A stretch of DNA of 64,000 nt from Pseudomonas sp. MM223 (GTDB lineage: Bacteria; Pseudomonadota; Gammaproteobacteria; Pseudomonadales; Pseudomonadaceae), in NCBI GenBank assembly GCA_947090765.1, contig OX352322.1, positions 1,817,501-1,881,500 of the forward strand, written 5' to 3'. Within the stretch, counting starts at the first letter, position 1; each line of letters starts with the position of its first letter. Under the pieces are notes generated by a model that was not told where the DNA came from, did not search any database, and worked only from the letters and a program-made list of their open reading frames with translations. A program made the position numbers and the translations under genes. Of this stretch, positions 42,218 through 51,600 are shown in pieces.

Positions 42218-43698
42218 ATGACCACCGTACGTACGCGTATCGCGCCATCGCCTACCGGCGACCCCCATGTCGGCACTGCCTACATCGCCCTGTTCAACTA
42301 CTGCTTTGCCAAGCAGCACGGCGGTGAGTTCATCCTGCGCATCGAAGACACTGACCAGTTGCGCTCCACGCGCGAGTCGGAACAGCAGATCTTCGACGCC
42401 CTGCGCTGGCTCGGCATCGAATGGAACGAAGGCCCGGATGTGGGCGGCCCGCACGGCCCGTACCGGCAGAGCGAGCGTGGTGAGATCTACGCAAAGTATG
42501 CCAAGGAACTGGTTGACGCCGGCCACGCCTTCTATTGCTTCTGCACCGCCGAAGAGCTGGAGCAGATGCGTGCCGAGCAACAGGCCCGTGGCGAAACCCC
42601 GCGCTACGACGGCCGCGCACTGCTGTTGAGCGCCGAGGAAGTGCAGCGCCGCCTGGACGCTGGCGAGCCCCATGTGATCCGCATGAAGGTGCCGAGCGAA
42701 GGTACCTGCGTGGTGCCGGACATGCTGCGTGGCGATGTCGAGATCCCGTGGGACCGCATGGACATGCAGGTGCTGATGAAGAACGACGGCCTGCCGACGT
42801 ACTTCCTGGCCAACGTGGTGGACGACCACCTGATGGGCATCACCCACGTACTGCGCGGCGAGGAGTGGCTGCCGTCGGCGCCCAAACTGATCAAGCTGTA
42901 CGAATACTTCGGCTGGGAGCAGCCCAAGCTGTGCTACATGCCGCTGCTGCGTAACCCGGACAAGTCCAAGTTGTCCAAGCGCAAGAACCCGACCTCGGTG
43001 ACCTTCTACGAGCGCATGGGCTTCATGCCTGAGGCGATGCTCAACTACCTGGGCCGCATGGGTTGGTCGATGCCGGACGAGCGCGAAAAGTTCTCGCTGG
43101 ACGAGATGGTCGAGCACTTCGACCTGTCGCGTATTTCGCTGGGTGGCCCGATCTTCGACATCGAGAAACTGTCCTGGCTCAACGGCCAGTGGTTGCGCGA
43201 ACTGCCGGTCGAGGAATTCGCCACCCGCCTGCAGAAGTGGGCTTTCAACAGCGACTACATGATGAAGATTGCCCCGCACGTGCAGGGCCGGGTCGAGACC
43301 TTCAGCCAGGTTGCCCCGCTGGGCGGCTTCTTCTTTGAAGGCGCGCTGAAGCTGGATGCCAAGCTGTTCGAAAGCAAGAAACTGTCGGCCGACCAGGTGC
43401 GCCAGGTTATCCAGTTGATCCTGTGGAAGCTCGAAAGCCTGCGCCAGTGGGAAAAAGAGCGCATCACCGGTTGCATCCAGGCCGTGGTAGAGGCGCTGGA
43501 GCGAAGTTGCGTGATGCCATGCCGCTGATGTTCGCTGCCATCACTGGCCAGGCCAGCTCGGTGTCGGTGCTGGACGCCATGGAAATCCTCGGCCCCGACC
43601 TGACCCGCTACCGCCTGCGCCAGGCCCTGGACCTGCTGGGTGGTGTGTCGAAGAAAGAAAACAAAGAGTGGGAAAAGCTGCTGGCCTCGATCGCCTGA
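42218..43698 (+). pseudogene. gltX: Glutamyl-tRNA synthetase, frameshifted near 3' end
   Basis: Class I synthetase charging tRNA-Glu. HIGH-type motif [11 protein letters not shown] at residues ~9-19 and KMSKS-type KLSKRKNP near 250 are intact. At 43502-43503 the frame is lost: frame one reads ...[14 protein letters not shown] and stops at 43528, while the true C-terminus ([16 protein letters not shown]... to KLLASIA) continues in another frame to 43698. Inserting one T (GAGCGAAG to GAGCTGAAG) restores about 493 aa. gltX is normally essential, so a sequencing deletion is likely. ATG 42218 ([12 protein letters not shown]) is the family start. Confidence 0.92.
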
Positions 43699-43725
43699 TG
43701 GCGTTCTGAAGACCGCTGATGAACA

Positions 43726-43843
43726 CTGTGGGAGCGGCCTTGTGTCGCGAAAGGACCGCAGCGCGGTCCCGCAATCTTTGCCTTGACGCTAAACCGCCGG
43801 GGCCGCTTTGCGGCCCTTTCGCGACGCAAGGCCGCTCCCACAG
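43726..43843. repeat. REP inverted pair after gltX
   Basis: CTGTGGGAGCGGCCTTGTGTCG (from 43726; 20 bases shown in part) is inverted near 43822-43843, with inner GACCGCAGCGCGGTC and GGCCGCTTTGCGGCC hairpins. With the promoter below it fills the 345-base gap between gltX and the tRNA array. Confidence 0.85.
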
Positions 43844-43939
43844 GCATTTCCCTGGGGACCAAGTAGCCGGGCTTAGCAGGGTAGGGTGGTAAGTGATTGT
43901 TATCTGTGAAAATTTTTTTGAATATTTTAAAAAATTAGT

Positions 43940-43968
43940 TTGACAGCCCTGCAATCCGATCTTAATAT
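43940..43968 (+). promoter_or_regulatory. sigma70 promoter of tRNA-Ala/Glu array
   Basis: TTGACA (43940-43945) and TAATAT (43963-43968) with 17-base spacing, preceded by an AT-rich UP-element-like tract (TTTTAAAAAATTAG) and followed by a GC-rich discriminator GCGCCCCG: a typical strong, stringently controlled stable-RNA promoter. Confidence 0.85.
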
Positions 43969-44043
43969 GCGCCCCGTCCACAGCGATGAACGAAAACGAA
44001 GCGCCAGGCACCCAGCCAGCGATTCGGTTCAAAGCGACATTGT

Positions 44044-44119
44044 GGGGCTATAGCTCAGCTGGGAGAGCGCCTGCATGGCATGCAGGAGGTCAGCGGTTCG
44101 ATCCCGCTTAGCTCCACCA
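44044..44119 (+). tRNA. tRNA-Ala (GGC)
   Basis: 76-nt cloverleaf with CCA. Acceptor GGGGCTA/TAGCTCC, anticodon loop ATGGCAT with GGC. First member of three tandem Ala-Glu pairs. Confidence 0.97.
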
Positions 44120-44191
44120 AATTCCGCTTATCAGCCACGGCTGATAAGCAAGACCGGGTCCAGCAACCGGGTCTTGAAGGTAAGAAGGTTC

Positions 44192-44267
44192 GTCCCCTTC
44201 GTCTAGTGGCCTAGGACACCGCCCTTTCACGGCGGTAACAGGGGTTCGAGTCCCCTAGGGGACGCCA
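44192..44267 (+). tRNA. tRNA-Glu (TTC)
   Basis: 76-nt gene identical to the tRNA-Glu genes at 229 and 476; anticodon TTC. Pairs with tRNA-Ala at 44044. Confidence 0.97.
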
Positions 44268-44320
44268 GTTTTACACAAGCGATGTTTCACTATGTCGCTG
44301 GGCCGCGAGGCTATAAATCC

Positions 44321-44396
44321 GGGGCTATAGCTCAGCTGGGAGAGCGCCTGCATGGCATGCAGGAGGTCAGCGGTTCGATCCCGCTTAGCTCCACCA
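44321..44396 (+). tRNA. tRNA-Ala (GGC)
   Basis: Exact copy of the tRNA-Ala at 44044-44119, 277 bases downstream of it. Confidence 0.97.
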
Positions 44397-44437
44397 ATTT
44401 GCCGCGGTTCGTGTAAGCGGACCGGCACGAAGGTTAC

Positions 44438-44513
44438 GTCCCCTTCGTCTAGTGGCCTAGGACACCGCCCTTTCACGGCGGTAACAGGGGTTCGAGTCCC
44501 CTAGGGGACGCCA
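44438..44513 (+). tRNA. tRNA-Glu (TTC)
   Basis: Exact copy of the other tRNA-Glu genes. It is followed by a terminator-like hairpin at 44539. Confidence 0.97.
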
Positions 44514-44538
44514 CTTTTTCCTGCGTTTTGCAGGGCTT

Positions 44539-44571
44539 AAAAAGGCTCGTCGATTATTGATGAGCCTTTTG
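44539..44571 (+). terminator. Internal terminator-like hairpin
   Basis: AAAGGCTCGTC/GATGAGCCTTT stem followed by TTGTTT, between the second and third Ala-Glu pairs. It may attenuate readthrough or mark an old array end before the last duplication. Confidence 0.65.
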
Positions 44572-44575
44572 TTTC

Positions 44576-44651
44576 GGGGCTATAGCTCAGCTGGGAGAGC
44601 GCCTGCATGGCATGCAGGAGGTCAGCGGTTCGATCCCGCTTAGCTCCACCA
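44576..44651 (+). tRNA. tRNA-Ala (GGC)
   Basis: Third exact copy of tRNA-Ala(GGC), starting directly after the internal hairpin. Confidence 0.97.
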
Positions 44652-44693
44652 TTTATGCCAGGGTTCACGCAAGTGAATCTTCGCGAAGGTTAC

Positions 44694-44769
44694 GTCCCCT
44701 TCGTCTAGTGGCCTAGGACACCGCCCTTTCACGGCGGTAACAGGGGTTCGAGTCCCCTAGGGGACGCCA
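44694..44769 (+). tRNA. tRNA-Glu (TTC)
   Basis: Fifth identical tRNA-Glu(TTC) of the window and last of the array. Confidence 0.97.
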
Positions 44770-44796
44770 TATTTACCCGCGTTTTGCGGGACTTCA

Positions 44797-44832
44797 AAGG
44801 CTCATTCGCTTATTGAATGGGCCTTTTGTTTT
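44797..44832 (+). terminator. Terminator of tRNA-Ala/Glu array
   Basis: AAAGGCTCATTC/GAATGGGCCTTT stem followed by TTGTTTTTTC. A close relative of the internal hairpin at 44539. Confidence 0.85.
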
Positions 44833-44887
44833 TTCTCCCCTCCGAACATTTCGCAGCTGACAAGCGGTGTGAAACTTCGCTTGCTAA

Positions 44888-44925
44888 AAAATATGATGCG
44901 TATGATATTTCGATCATCATATTTT
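44888..44925 (+). promoter_or_regulatory. Palindromic operator upstream of TetR gene
   Basis: Inverted arms AAAATATGATG (44888-44898) and CATCATATTTT (44915-44925) flank a second, inner repeat ATGAT/ATCAT (44902-44917). It ends 17 bases before the regulator start and overlaps a TATGAT -10-like box, so it is a probable autoregulatory operator. Confidence 0.7.
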
Positions 44926-44941
44926 AAATGGCGAGCGCCCG

Positions 44942-45481
44942 ATGAGCGACAAGAAGAGCAGAACCCGCGAGCGCATTCTGGAAGCTGCACGCAGTGCGCT
45001 GATCCAGCACGGCCCGGCCGAGCCCAGTGTCAGCCAGGTGATGGGGGCGGCAGGCCTGACCGTCGGCGGTTTCTATGCCCACTTCGATAGCAAGGTTGAA
45101 CTGATGCTCGAAGCGTTCCGCCAGCTGTTGGGTGAGCGCCGCGCCTTGCTCGCCCAGATCGACCCGAGCCTGGATGGTGCAGGGCGGCGGGCGTTGGCCA
45201 GTGCCTTCTACTTGTCGCGCAAACACCGGGATGCCGAAGTGCACGCCTGCCCGCTGCCCAACTCGCTGGGCGAGATGCAGCGCCTGCCGGAGGTATTCCG
45301 TGAGGTACTGGCCGAGCACATCGAGTTGATGACCGCTGCCATGGTCGACCGCCCCGAAGACGCCGACAAGGCCCTGGCCGACCTGGCGCTCATGGTTGGT
45401 GGCCTTGCCCTGGCCCGTGCCTTGGGTACCAGTGAGCTGTCTGACCGTATTCTGCGCGCCGCCAAATCGGCGGTGCTTTAA
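44942..45481 (+). CDS. TetR-family transcriptional regulator
   Basis: 179-residue regulator with HTH in residues ~8-53 (RERILEAARSAL...VSQVMGAAGLTVGGFYAHFDSK), the subgroup with GGFYAHF recognition helix that often contains a conserved Cys sensing region (AEVHACPLPN here, as in NemR/AcrR-like proteins). ATG 44942 follows GGCGAGCGCCC. The gene is linked to the following hydrolase with a 15-base gap, its likely target. Confidence 0.9.
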   Translation: MSDKKSRTRERILEAARSALIQHGPAEPSVSQVMGAAGLTVGGFYAHFDSKVELMLEAFRQLLGERRALLAQIDPSLDGAGRRALASAFYLSRKHRDAEVHACPLPNSLGEMQRLPEVFREVLAEHIELMTAAMVDRPEDADKALADLALMVGGLALARALGTSELSDRILRAAKSAVL

Positions 45482-45496
45482 CCCTGGAGCATGGCA

Positions 45497-46330
45497 ATGA
45501 CTACCCTGAAGCGGATTCGTGGTGTCAATGGCACCCTGGGCCGCCTGGCCCCCGAGCATGTCGCGGGCAAGATGCGCCGTGCTTTCATGACCCCGCGTAA
45601 CTTGCCGCCTCGGGATTGGGAGCTGCCCGTGCTGGCCAGCGCCGAGCGCATTACCCTGCGCTTTGGCTTGTCTGCCTTGCGCTGGGGCAAGGGGCCGACC
45701 GTGCTGCTGATGCATGGTTGGGAAGGGCGCCCCACCCAGTTTGCCGCGTTGATCGAGACCTTGGTCCAGGCCGGGCACACGGTGGTGTCGCTGGAAGGGC
45801 CGGGCCATGGCCGTTCGCCTGGCGAGCAGGCAAATGTGGTGCTGTTTGCCCGGGCGCTGCTGGAGGCGGCTGCCGAGCTGCCGCCGCTGCGGGCGGTGAT
45901 TGGCCATTCCATGGGCGGTGCCAGTGTGTTGCTGGCCTTGCAGATGGGGCTGCGCACAGAGGCAGCTGTCAGCATTGCTGCCCCGGCGCGGCTGCTGGGC
46001 GTGCTGCGCGGTTTTGCTCATCACCTGGGGATGCCGGCGCGCGCGCGGGCGGCGTTCATTCGCCAGGTGGAGCGGGATGTGGGCATGCAGATCGCACGGC
46101 TGGATGTGACCGGTTACCAGCTGGAATTGCCGGGGTTGGTGGTGCATGCCGCCGATGATGCACTGGTGGCCGCCGATGAAGCCCAGGTTATCCACAAGGC
46201 TTGGTTCGATAGCCGCCTGATGCTGCTGGAGGAGGGTGGGCACCAGCGGGTGCTGTCTGATCCCCGCGTGAGCGAAGCCGTGCTCGAACTGCTGGCCCGC
46301 GCTGCTACGCCAGCACGGCAAAGCGCCTGA
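45497..46330 (+). CDS. Alpha/beta hydrolase
   Basis: 277-residue hydrolase. LLMHGWEGRPTQF is the oxyanion HG motif, nucleophile Ser lies in GHSMGGASVL, and Asp/His in VVHAADDALVAADEA and EEGGHQRVL complete the triad. Two in-frame starts exist: ATG 45491 has GGAG only 1 base away, whereas ATG 45497 has the same GGAG at 7 bases, so the second is preferred. Cotranscribed with the TetR gene. Substrate unknown. Confidence 0.9.
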   Translation: MTTLKRIRGVNGTLGRLAPEHVAGKMRRAFMTPRNLPPRDWELPVLASAERITLRFGLSALRWGKGPTVLLMHGWEGRPTQFAALIETLVQAGHTVVSLEGPGHGRSPGEQANVVLFARALLEAAAELPPLRAVIGHSMGGASVLLALQMGLRTEAAVSIAAPARLLGVLRGFAHHLGMPARARAAFIRQVERDVGMQIARLDVTGYQLELPGLVVHAADDALVAADEAQVIHKAWFDSRLMLLEEGGHQRVLSDPRVSEAVLELLARAATPARQSA

Positions 46331-46341
46331 AGCATACGCGG

Positions 46342-46465
46342 CCCTTGTAGGAGCGGCCTTGTGCCGCGAAAGGACCGCAAGGCGGTCCCACGATCTTCGC
46401 TTTGACGCCAAATCGCCTGGGCCGCCTTGCGGCCCTTTCGCGGCACAAGGCCGCTCCTACAAGGG
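46342..46465. repeat. REP inverted pair
   Basis: CCCTTGTAGGAGCGGCC near 46342 inverted as GGCCGCTCCTACAAGGG ending 46465, with inner GACCGC/GCGGTC type hairpins. Fills the gap between the hydrolase and thioesterase genes. Confidence 0.87.
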
Positions 46466-46521
46466 CTGCGTCAGGTCGTGGTGACTGTGTTAAATTCGTT
46501 TTTTCCGCCAAGGAAGCGACC

Positions 46522-46956
46522 ATGAGCTGGGACCTGCCCACCCCCTTCGTCATCGACCTGCGCGTCGGCAGCGAGGACATCGACGGCCTCGGCCATGCAA
46601 ACAACGCGGTCTACGTCACCTGGCTGGAGCGCTGCGCCTGGCGCCACTCCCAGCGCCTGGGGCTGGACCTGGCCGAGTATCGGCGCCTGGACCGGGCGAT
46701 GGCGGTGGTGCGCCACGAAATCGACTACCTGGCTGCCGCCTACGAGGACGATGAACTGCAACTGGCCACCTGGATCATCGACTGGGACCAGCGCCTGCGC
46801 ATGACCCGGCGTTTCCAGCTCAAGCGCCCGCGTGACGGCGTAACCCTGCTGCGCGCGCAAACCACCTTTGCCTGCATCGAGCTGTCCAGCGGCAAGCCCA
46901 AGCGCATGCCGGCGGAATTCGTCGAAGGTTACGGTCCGGCGCTGATCGGCGCCTGA
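46522..46956 (+). CDS. Acyl-CoA thioesterase (4HBT family)
   Basis: 144-residue hot-dog fold thioesterase. Conserved [22 protein letters not shown] contains the active-site Asp/His/Asn region; the FxLxR strand follows. ATG 46522 has AAGGAAG upstream; longer in-frame extension overlaps the REP pair and is rejected. Substrate unknown (YbgC/FadM-like). Confidence 0.9.
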   Translation: MSWDLPTPFVIDLRVGSEDIDGLGHANNAVYVTWLERCAWRHSQRLGLDLAEYRRLDRAMAVVRHEIDYLAAAYEDDELQLATWIIDWDQRLRMTRRFQLKRPRDGVTLLRAQTTFACIELSSGKPKRMPAEFVEGYGPALIGA

Positions 46957-47006
46957 ATGGCCGGCAATTTTTGTTAGACTGCCGGCTTTTGCGCCGAGAC
47001 CCCGAC

Positions 47007-47978
47007 ATGCAAATTGCCCTGGCCCCCATGGAGGGGCTGGTTGATAACATCCTGCGCGACGTATTGACCCGCGTGGGCGGTATCGACTGGTGCGTCACCG
47101 AGTTCATTCGCGTGTGCGACCGCCTGCTGCCGGCGTCCTCGTTCGACAAGCTGGCGCCCGAGCTGCGCCAGGGTGCGCGCACGGCTGCCGGGGTGCCCAT
47201 GCGCGTGCAACTGCTGGGCTCAGACCCGGTGTGCCTGGCGGAAAACGCAGCGCTGGCCTGTGAGTTGGGGGCGCCAGTGATCGACCTGAACTTCGGCTGC
47301 CCGGCCAAGACCGTGAACAAGTCACGTGGCGGTGCCGTGCTGCTCAAAGAGCCGGAGTTGCTGCACGCGATCGTGCGTGAGGTACGCCGCGCGGTGCCGG
47401 CGCATATCCCGGTAACCTCGAAGATGCGCCTGGGCTTCGACAGCCCGGACGGCGCGCTGGACTGCGCCACGGCGTTGGCAGAAGGCGGTTCGGCGCACCT
47501 GGTGGTGCATGCGCGGACCAAGGTCGAGGGTTACAAACCGCCGGCGCACTGGGAGTGGGTGGCGCGCGTGCAGGATGTGGTCAAGGTGCCGGTGTTCGCC
47601 AATGGCGAGATCTGGACCGTCGATGACTGGCGGCGTTGCCGCGAGGTGAGTGGGGCCGAAGACATCATGCTGGGCCGTGGGCTGGTATCGCGCCCCGACC
47701 TGGGCCTGCAGATTGCCGCGGCGCGTGACGGGCGGGACTATCAGCCGATGAGCTGGGGCGACCTGTTGCCGTTGTTGCGCGAGTTCTGGCGCCAGGCCCA
47801 GGCCAAACTGTCGCCGCGCTATGCGCCGGGGCGTATGAAGCAGTGGCTGGCAATGCTGACCCGCAGTTACCCCGAAGCGGTGCTGTTGTTTGCCGAGTTG
47901 CGCCGGGAAGATGACTGCGCGCGGATCAGCCGCTTGTTGGGGGTTGAAATGCAAGCTTTGGAGCCTTGTGTTGCCTGA
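47007..47978 (+). CDS. dusC: tRNA-dihydrouridine(16) synthase DusC
   Basis: 323-residue FMN-dependent tRNA modification enzyme. [15 protein letters not shown]-terminus, [20 protein letters not shown] with the catalytic Cys, [17 protein letters not shown], and ANGEIW motifs identify the DusC branch. ATG 47007 ([10 protein letters not shown]) fits; TTG 46971 would add 12 residues. A REP hairpin follows. Confidence 0.93.
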   Translation: MQIALAPMEGLVDNILRDVLTRVGGIDWCVTEFIRVCDRLLPASSFDKLAPELRQGARTAAGVPMRVQLLGSDPVCLAENAALACELGAPVIDLNFGCPAKTVNKSRGGAVLLKEPELLHAIVREVRRAVPAHIPVTSKMRLGFDSPDGALDCATALAEGGSAHLVVHARTKVEGYKPPAHWEWVARVQDVVKVPVFANGEIWTVDDWRRCREVSGAEDIMLGRGLVSRPDLGLQIAAARDGRDYQPMSWGDLLPLLREFWRQAQAKLSPRYAPGRMKQWLAMLTRSYPEAVLLFAELRREDDCARISRLLGVEMQALEPCVA

Positions 47979-47981
47979 TCG

Positions 47982-48028
47982 GGCCTCTTCGCGGGTTCAT
48001 CGAAGCGTCGAACCGCCGCGAAGAGGCC
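47982..48028. repeat. REP palindrome after dusC
   Basis: GGCCTCTTCGCGG (47982-47994) and CCGCGAAGAGGCC (48016-48028), 13-base perfect arms, 4 bases after dusC; probably folds at the 3' end of its mRNA. Confidence 0.85.
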
Positions 48029-48068
48029 ATCAGACCCAGTGCAAAAATCAGTTTTTTTCTGGCTGCCC

Positions 48069-48096
48069 CTTGAAAGCATTTCCCTTGGCCATATCT
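48069..48096 (+). promoter_or_regulatory. sigma32 heat-shock promoter
   Basis: CTTGAAA (48069-48075) and CCATATCT (48089-48096) with a 13-base spacer match the sigma32 consensus (CTTGAAA, CCCCATNT) upstream of the small heat-shock gene. Confidence 0.8.
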
Positions 48097-48158
48097 CTTG
48101 AGTACGCGATGCCGAAGTCGGGTCGCGTAATGACTTACTTGCTGAATCTCAGGAGTTT
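48097..48158 (+). promoter_or_regulatory. ROSE-type RNA thermometer
   Basis: The 5' UTR ends in a hairpin that hides the ribosome site: ACTTGCTG (48137-48144) pairs with CAGGAGT (48150-48156), leaving G48141 bulged opposite the AGGAG. A bulged G opposite the SD in a T(T/C)GCT strand is the hallmark of ROSE elements in front of ibpA genes. An upstream GACTTCGGCATCGC-type hairpin region may add stability. Confidence 0.78.
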
Positions 48159-48608
48159 ATGACCATGACCACCGCTTTCTCTCTTGCTCCACTGTTCCGC
48201 CACTCCGTTGGTTTCGACCGTTTCAACGACCTGTTCGAGTCCGCGGCACGTAATGAGGCCGGTAGCAGCTACCCGCCCTACAACGTGGAAAAGCATGGCG
48301 AGGACCACTACCGCATCGTGGTTGCCGCAGCCGGTTTCCAGGAGCAGGACCTCGACCTGCAGGTCGAAAAAGGTGTCCTGACCGTGACCGGTGGCAAGCG
48401 CGACAATGGCGCCACTGAAGTGACCTACCTGCATCAGGGTATCGCGCAACGCGCCTTCAAGCTGTCGTTCCGCCTGGCCGACCATATCGAAGTGAAAGCC
48501 GCCGGCCTGGCCAACGGCCTGCTCAGCATCGACCTGCTGCGCATCGTGCCTGAAGAAGCCAAGGCCAAACGCATCCCGATCAATGGTGACAAGCCAGCGC
48601 TGAACTGA
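48159..48608 (+). CDS. ibpA: Small heat-shock protein IbpA/Hsp20
   Basis: 149-residue alpha-crystallin domain chaperone that holds unfolding proteins for DnaK/ClpB. Features: N-terminal LFRHSVGFDRFNDLFESA, crystallin strands YNVEKHGEDHYRIVVAAAGF, and the ANGLLSIDLLRIVPE block with a C-terminal RIPI (IxI-like) anchor. Two starts are possible (48159, 48165); the AGGAG at 48151-48155 favours 48159 or 48165 almost equally. Controlled by sigma32 and an RNA thermometer. Confidence 0.93.
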   Translation: MTMTTAFSLAPLFRHSVGFDRFNDLFESAARNEAGSSYPPYNVEKHGEDHYRIVVAAAGFQEQDLDLQVEKGVLTVTGGKRDNGATEVTYLHQGIAQRAFKLSFRLADHIEVKAAGLANGLLSIDLLRIVPEEAKAKRIPINGDKPALN

Positions 48609-48621
48609 TCGCGCCGCAATG

Positions 48622-48653
48622 AAGAAGGGCACCCTCGGGTGCCCTTCTTGCGT
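48622..48653. terminator. Terminator after ibpA
   Basis: Strong hairpin AAGAAGGGCACC/GGTGCCCTTCTT with a short CTCG loop; T-rich CTTGCGTTT after it. Likely bidirectional, shared with the convergent sensor gene. Confidence 0.85.
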
Positions 48654-48665
48654 TTGCCGGTGGGT

Positions 48666-51600
48666 TCAGTAACCTGCCGGCGCCTCCAGCAACATCTGCC
48701 GGAATTCTGGCAACGGCAACGGCCGGCTGTGCAGGTAGCCCTGGTACAGGTGACAGCCCAGCCGTTCAAGAAACTCGAGTTGCTCGGTCAACTCCACCCC
48801 CTCGGCAATCACTGCTGCGGGCCATGGCAACAATGGCGCGGACGATTTCGGCGTCGTTGGGGTCGATCGGTGCATCGCGCACAAAAGTCTGGTCGATCTT
48901 CAACGCATCGACCGGCAGGCGCTTGAGGTAGGTCAGCGAGGAATAGCCAGTGCCAAAGTCATCCATGGCAAAACTTACTCCGTAGCGCTTCAGTTCGCGC
49001 ATCTTGTTGATGGTGTCCTCCAGGTTCTGGATGACGATGCCTTCGGTGATTTCCAGCTTGAGCATGTGCCGAGGCAGCCGGTAATCGTCCAGGCTGCGCA
49101 GCACGCGCTCGACAAAGTTGTTCTGGCGGAACTGCCGCGGGCTAATGTTTACGCACAGGCTGAAATCATCCGCTTCGATCAGCCCGTCGGTTAGCATGCG
49201 TGCGCAAGCATCGCAGGCTTCGTCGAGAATCCAGCTGCCAACCTCAAGGATCAGGCCGCTTTCCTCCAGCACCTGAATGAACTGTGCGGGCGGCTGCTGG
49301 CCCAGTTGCGGGTGGTGCCAGCGCAGCAGCACCTCGGCGCCGACGATACGGTTGTCGCGGGCATCTACCTGCGGCTGGAAGTGCAACGCCAGTTCGCCAC
49401 GGGCCAGGGCAAGGCGCAGGTCGTTTTCCATGCGCAGGCGCTCGCTGGCAGCCTTCTGCATGGTGGTGTGGAACAGCTGGGTGGTGTTGCGCCCGGAATC
49501 TTTTGCCCGGTACAGGGCGATATCGGCACGCTTGAGCAGATCGGCCGGGGTGGTGCCGTGGTCGGGGATCAGCGCCACGCCGATGCTGGGCGTTACCTGC
49601 AGGCGCTGGCCATCCAGTGACATGGGTTCGGCCAGCAGCTCGCGCAGGGTATCGGCCAGTTCGCGCACTTTTTCTTCCACCAGCTCACGGCTGCCCTCCA
49701 GGCCGCTGAGCAGTACCACGAACTCGTCGCCGCCCAGGCGGGCCACGGTGTCCTCCAGGCGCACACTGGCTTCCAGGCGTGCGGTGATGATCTTCAGCAC
49801 CGTGTCGCCCACCGGGTGGCCCAGCGAGTCATTGATGTGCTTGAAGTGGTCGAGGTCGAGGAACAGCAGGGCGCCGCGCAGGTTGTGGCGCTTGAGCAGG
49901 GCAATCTGCTGGCTCAGGCGGTCCATCAGCAGGGCGCGGTTCGGCAGGTTGGTCAGCGGGTCGTGGTAGGCCAGGTGGCGTATTTGTGCCTGGGCGTTTT
50001 TCAGCTGGCTGACGTCGCGGGCCGTCAGCAGCAGGCAGTCGATTTCGTTGAGGGTGATCGGCTCGACCGAGACCTCCACGGTGAGGATATCGCCGCGCTT
50101 GTTACGCCCGAGCATTTCCCGGTGATGCACCCGGCCGCGTTCGCGCAACTCGGCCAGCAACGCGCTGCGCTGCTTGTCGTCGGCCCAGATACCGATTTCG
50201 TACACCGTGTGGCCGACCACATCGGCGGCGCTGTAGCCGGTCAGGCGGCAGAAGCCATCGTTGATTTCCAGGTAGCGGCCGCTGTGGCGTTCGGTGATGG
50301 TGATGGCGTCGGGGCTGGAGTGGAAGGCCTTGGCAAACTTCTCCTCGCTGGACTTCAGCGCCGCCTCGGCGCGTTGCTGCTGGGTGATATCACGCAGGGT
50401 GGTAACGCTGCAGGGCTGGTCGTCGACGGTGATCAGGCGGCTGGAGATCACACAGGTCAACGGCGCGCCGTCGCGGTGGTTGACCACCACGGCGACGTTG
50501 CTCAGGGCCTGTTCGCGGATAACCCGCTCGATACGTTGCGCACGTTCGATGGACTCGGCCCACAGGCCGATTTCCTCGGCGGTGCGGCCGATCACCTGGT
50601 CGCTGCCCCAGCCGAAGGTCTGGCTGAATGCCGGGTTGATCTCGATGAACTGGCCGGTGTCCTGGCGGGTGACGCAGATTGGGTCGGGGCTGACCTGGAA
50701 CAGGCTGGCAAACTTCTCTTCCGAGGCGCTCAGGCGCTGCTCACGCTCCACTTGGTCAGTGATGTCAAGCAACGTGCCGGCCATGCGCAGTGGGTTGCCT
50801 TGCTCGTCGCGGTACAGCCGTGCGCGGCTTTCGATATAGCGCGAAATGCCGTTTTCCAGCTGCACCCGGTAGGTGATCTGGTAGTTGCCGGCGGGCCCTT
50901 CGCGCAGGCTGCGGTACGCTTGGCGCATCGAGTTGCGTTCCTGCTCCGGCACCCCCTCGAAAAACGCATCGAACGATTCGTGAAAGGGGGTGGGCGGCAG
51001 GCCGTGCAGCTGCGCGGCGCGGGCCGAGCCGTAGAGCATGCCGCTGGGGATGTGCCAGTCCCAGGTGCCCAGCTGCGCCGAGTCCAGGGCCAGGTCCAGG
51101 CGTTCCTGGCTGTCCTTCAGGGCCTGCTCGGCGCGCTTGCGTTCGGTGGTGTCGACAAAGGTGCTGATCAGGAAGGTGACGCCCTCCAGTTCAATGCCCT
51201 GGGTGCAGAGGATGCCGTCGTGCACCTTGCCGCTGGTGGCGCGGAACTGCACCTCCATGATGAGTGGGCCGCCGTTGGCGCGGGTCGACTCCATCACCTG
51301 GTGGCGCTGTTCGGGGTTGACCCACAGGCCCAGCTCCAGGCTGGTCTTGCCGATCACCTGGCTGCCGGGCCAGCCGAACATGTCTTCGAAATGCTGGTTG
51401 ACCTCGAAGATCATGCCGTCGTGGCGGCGGGTCAGCAAAATGGCGTTGGGGCTGAGGTGGAACAGGGTGGCGAAGCGCTTTTCCGAATTGATCAGCGCGG
51501 TTTCCCGCTCGCGCTGGCGGGTGATTTCGCGGATCACCCCGATCATCTGTGGCCGGCCATGCTGGTCGTGGGTCAGGCTGCCGTTGATCTCCAGCCAGTG

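Noticed and set aside
46402..46521. N-terminal extension of the thioesterase
   Set aside because: The extra 40 codons are translated REP sequence; ATG 46522 has a good ribosome site.
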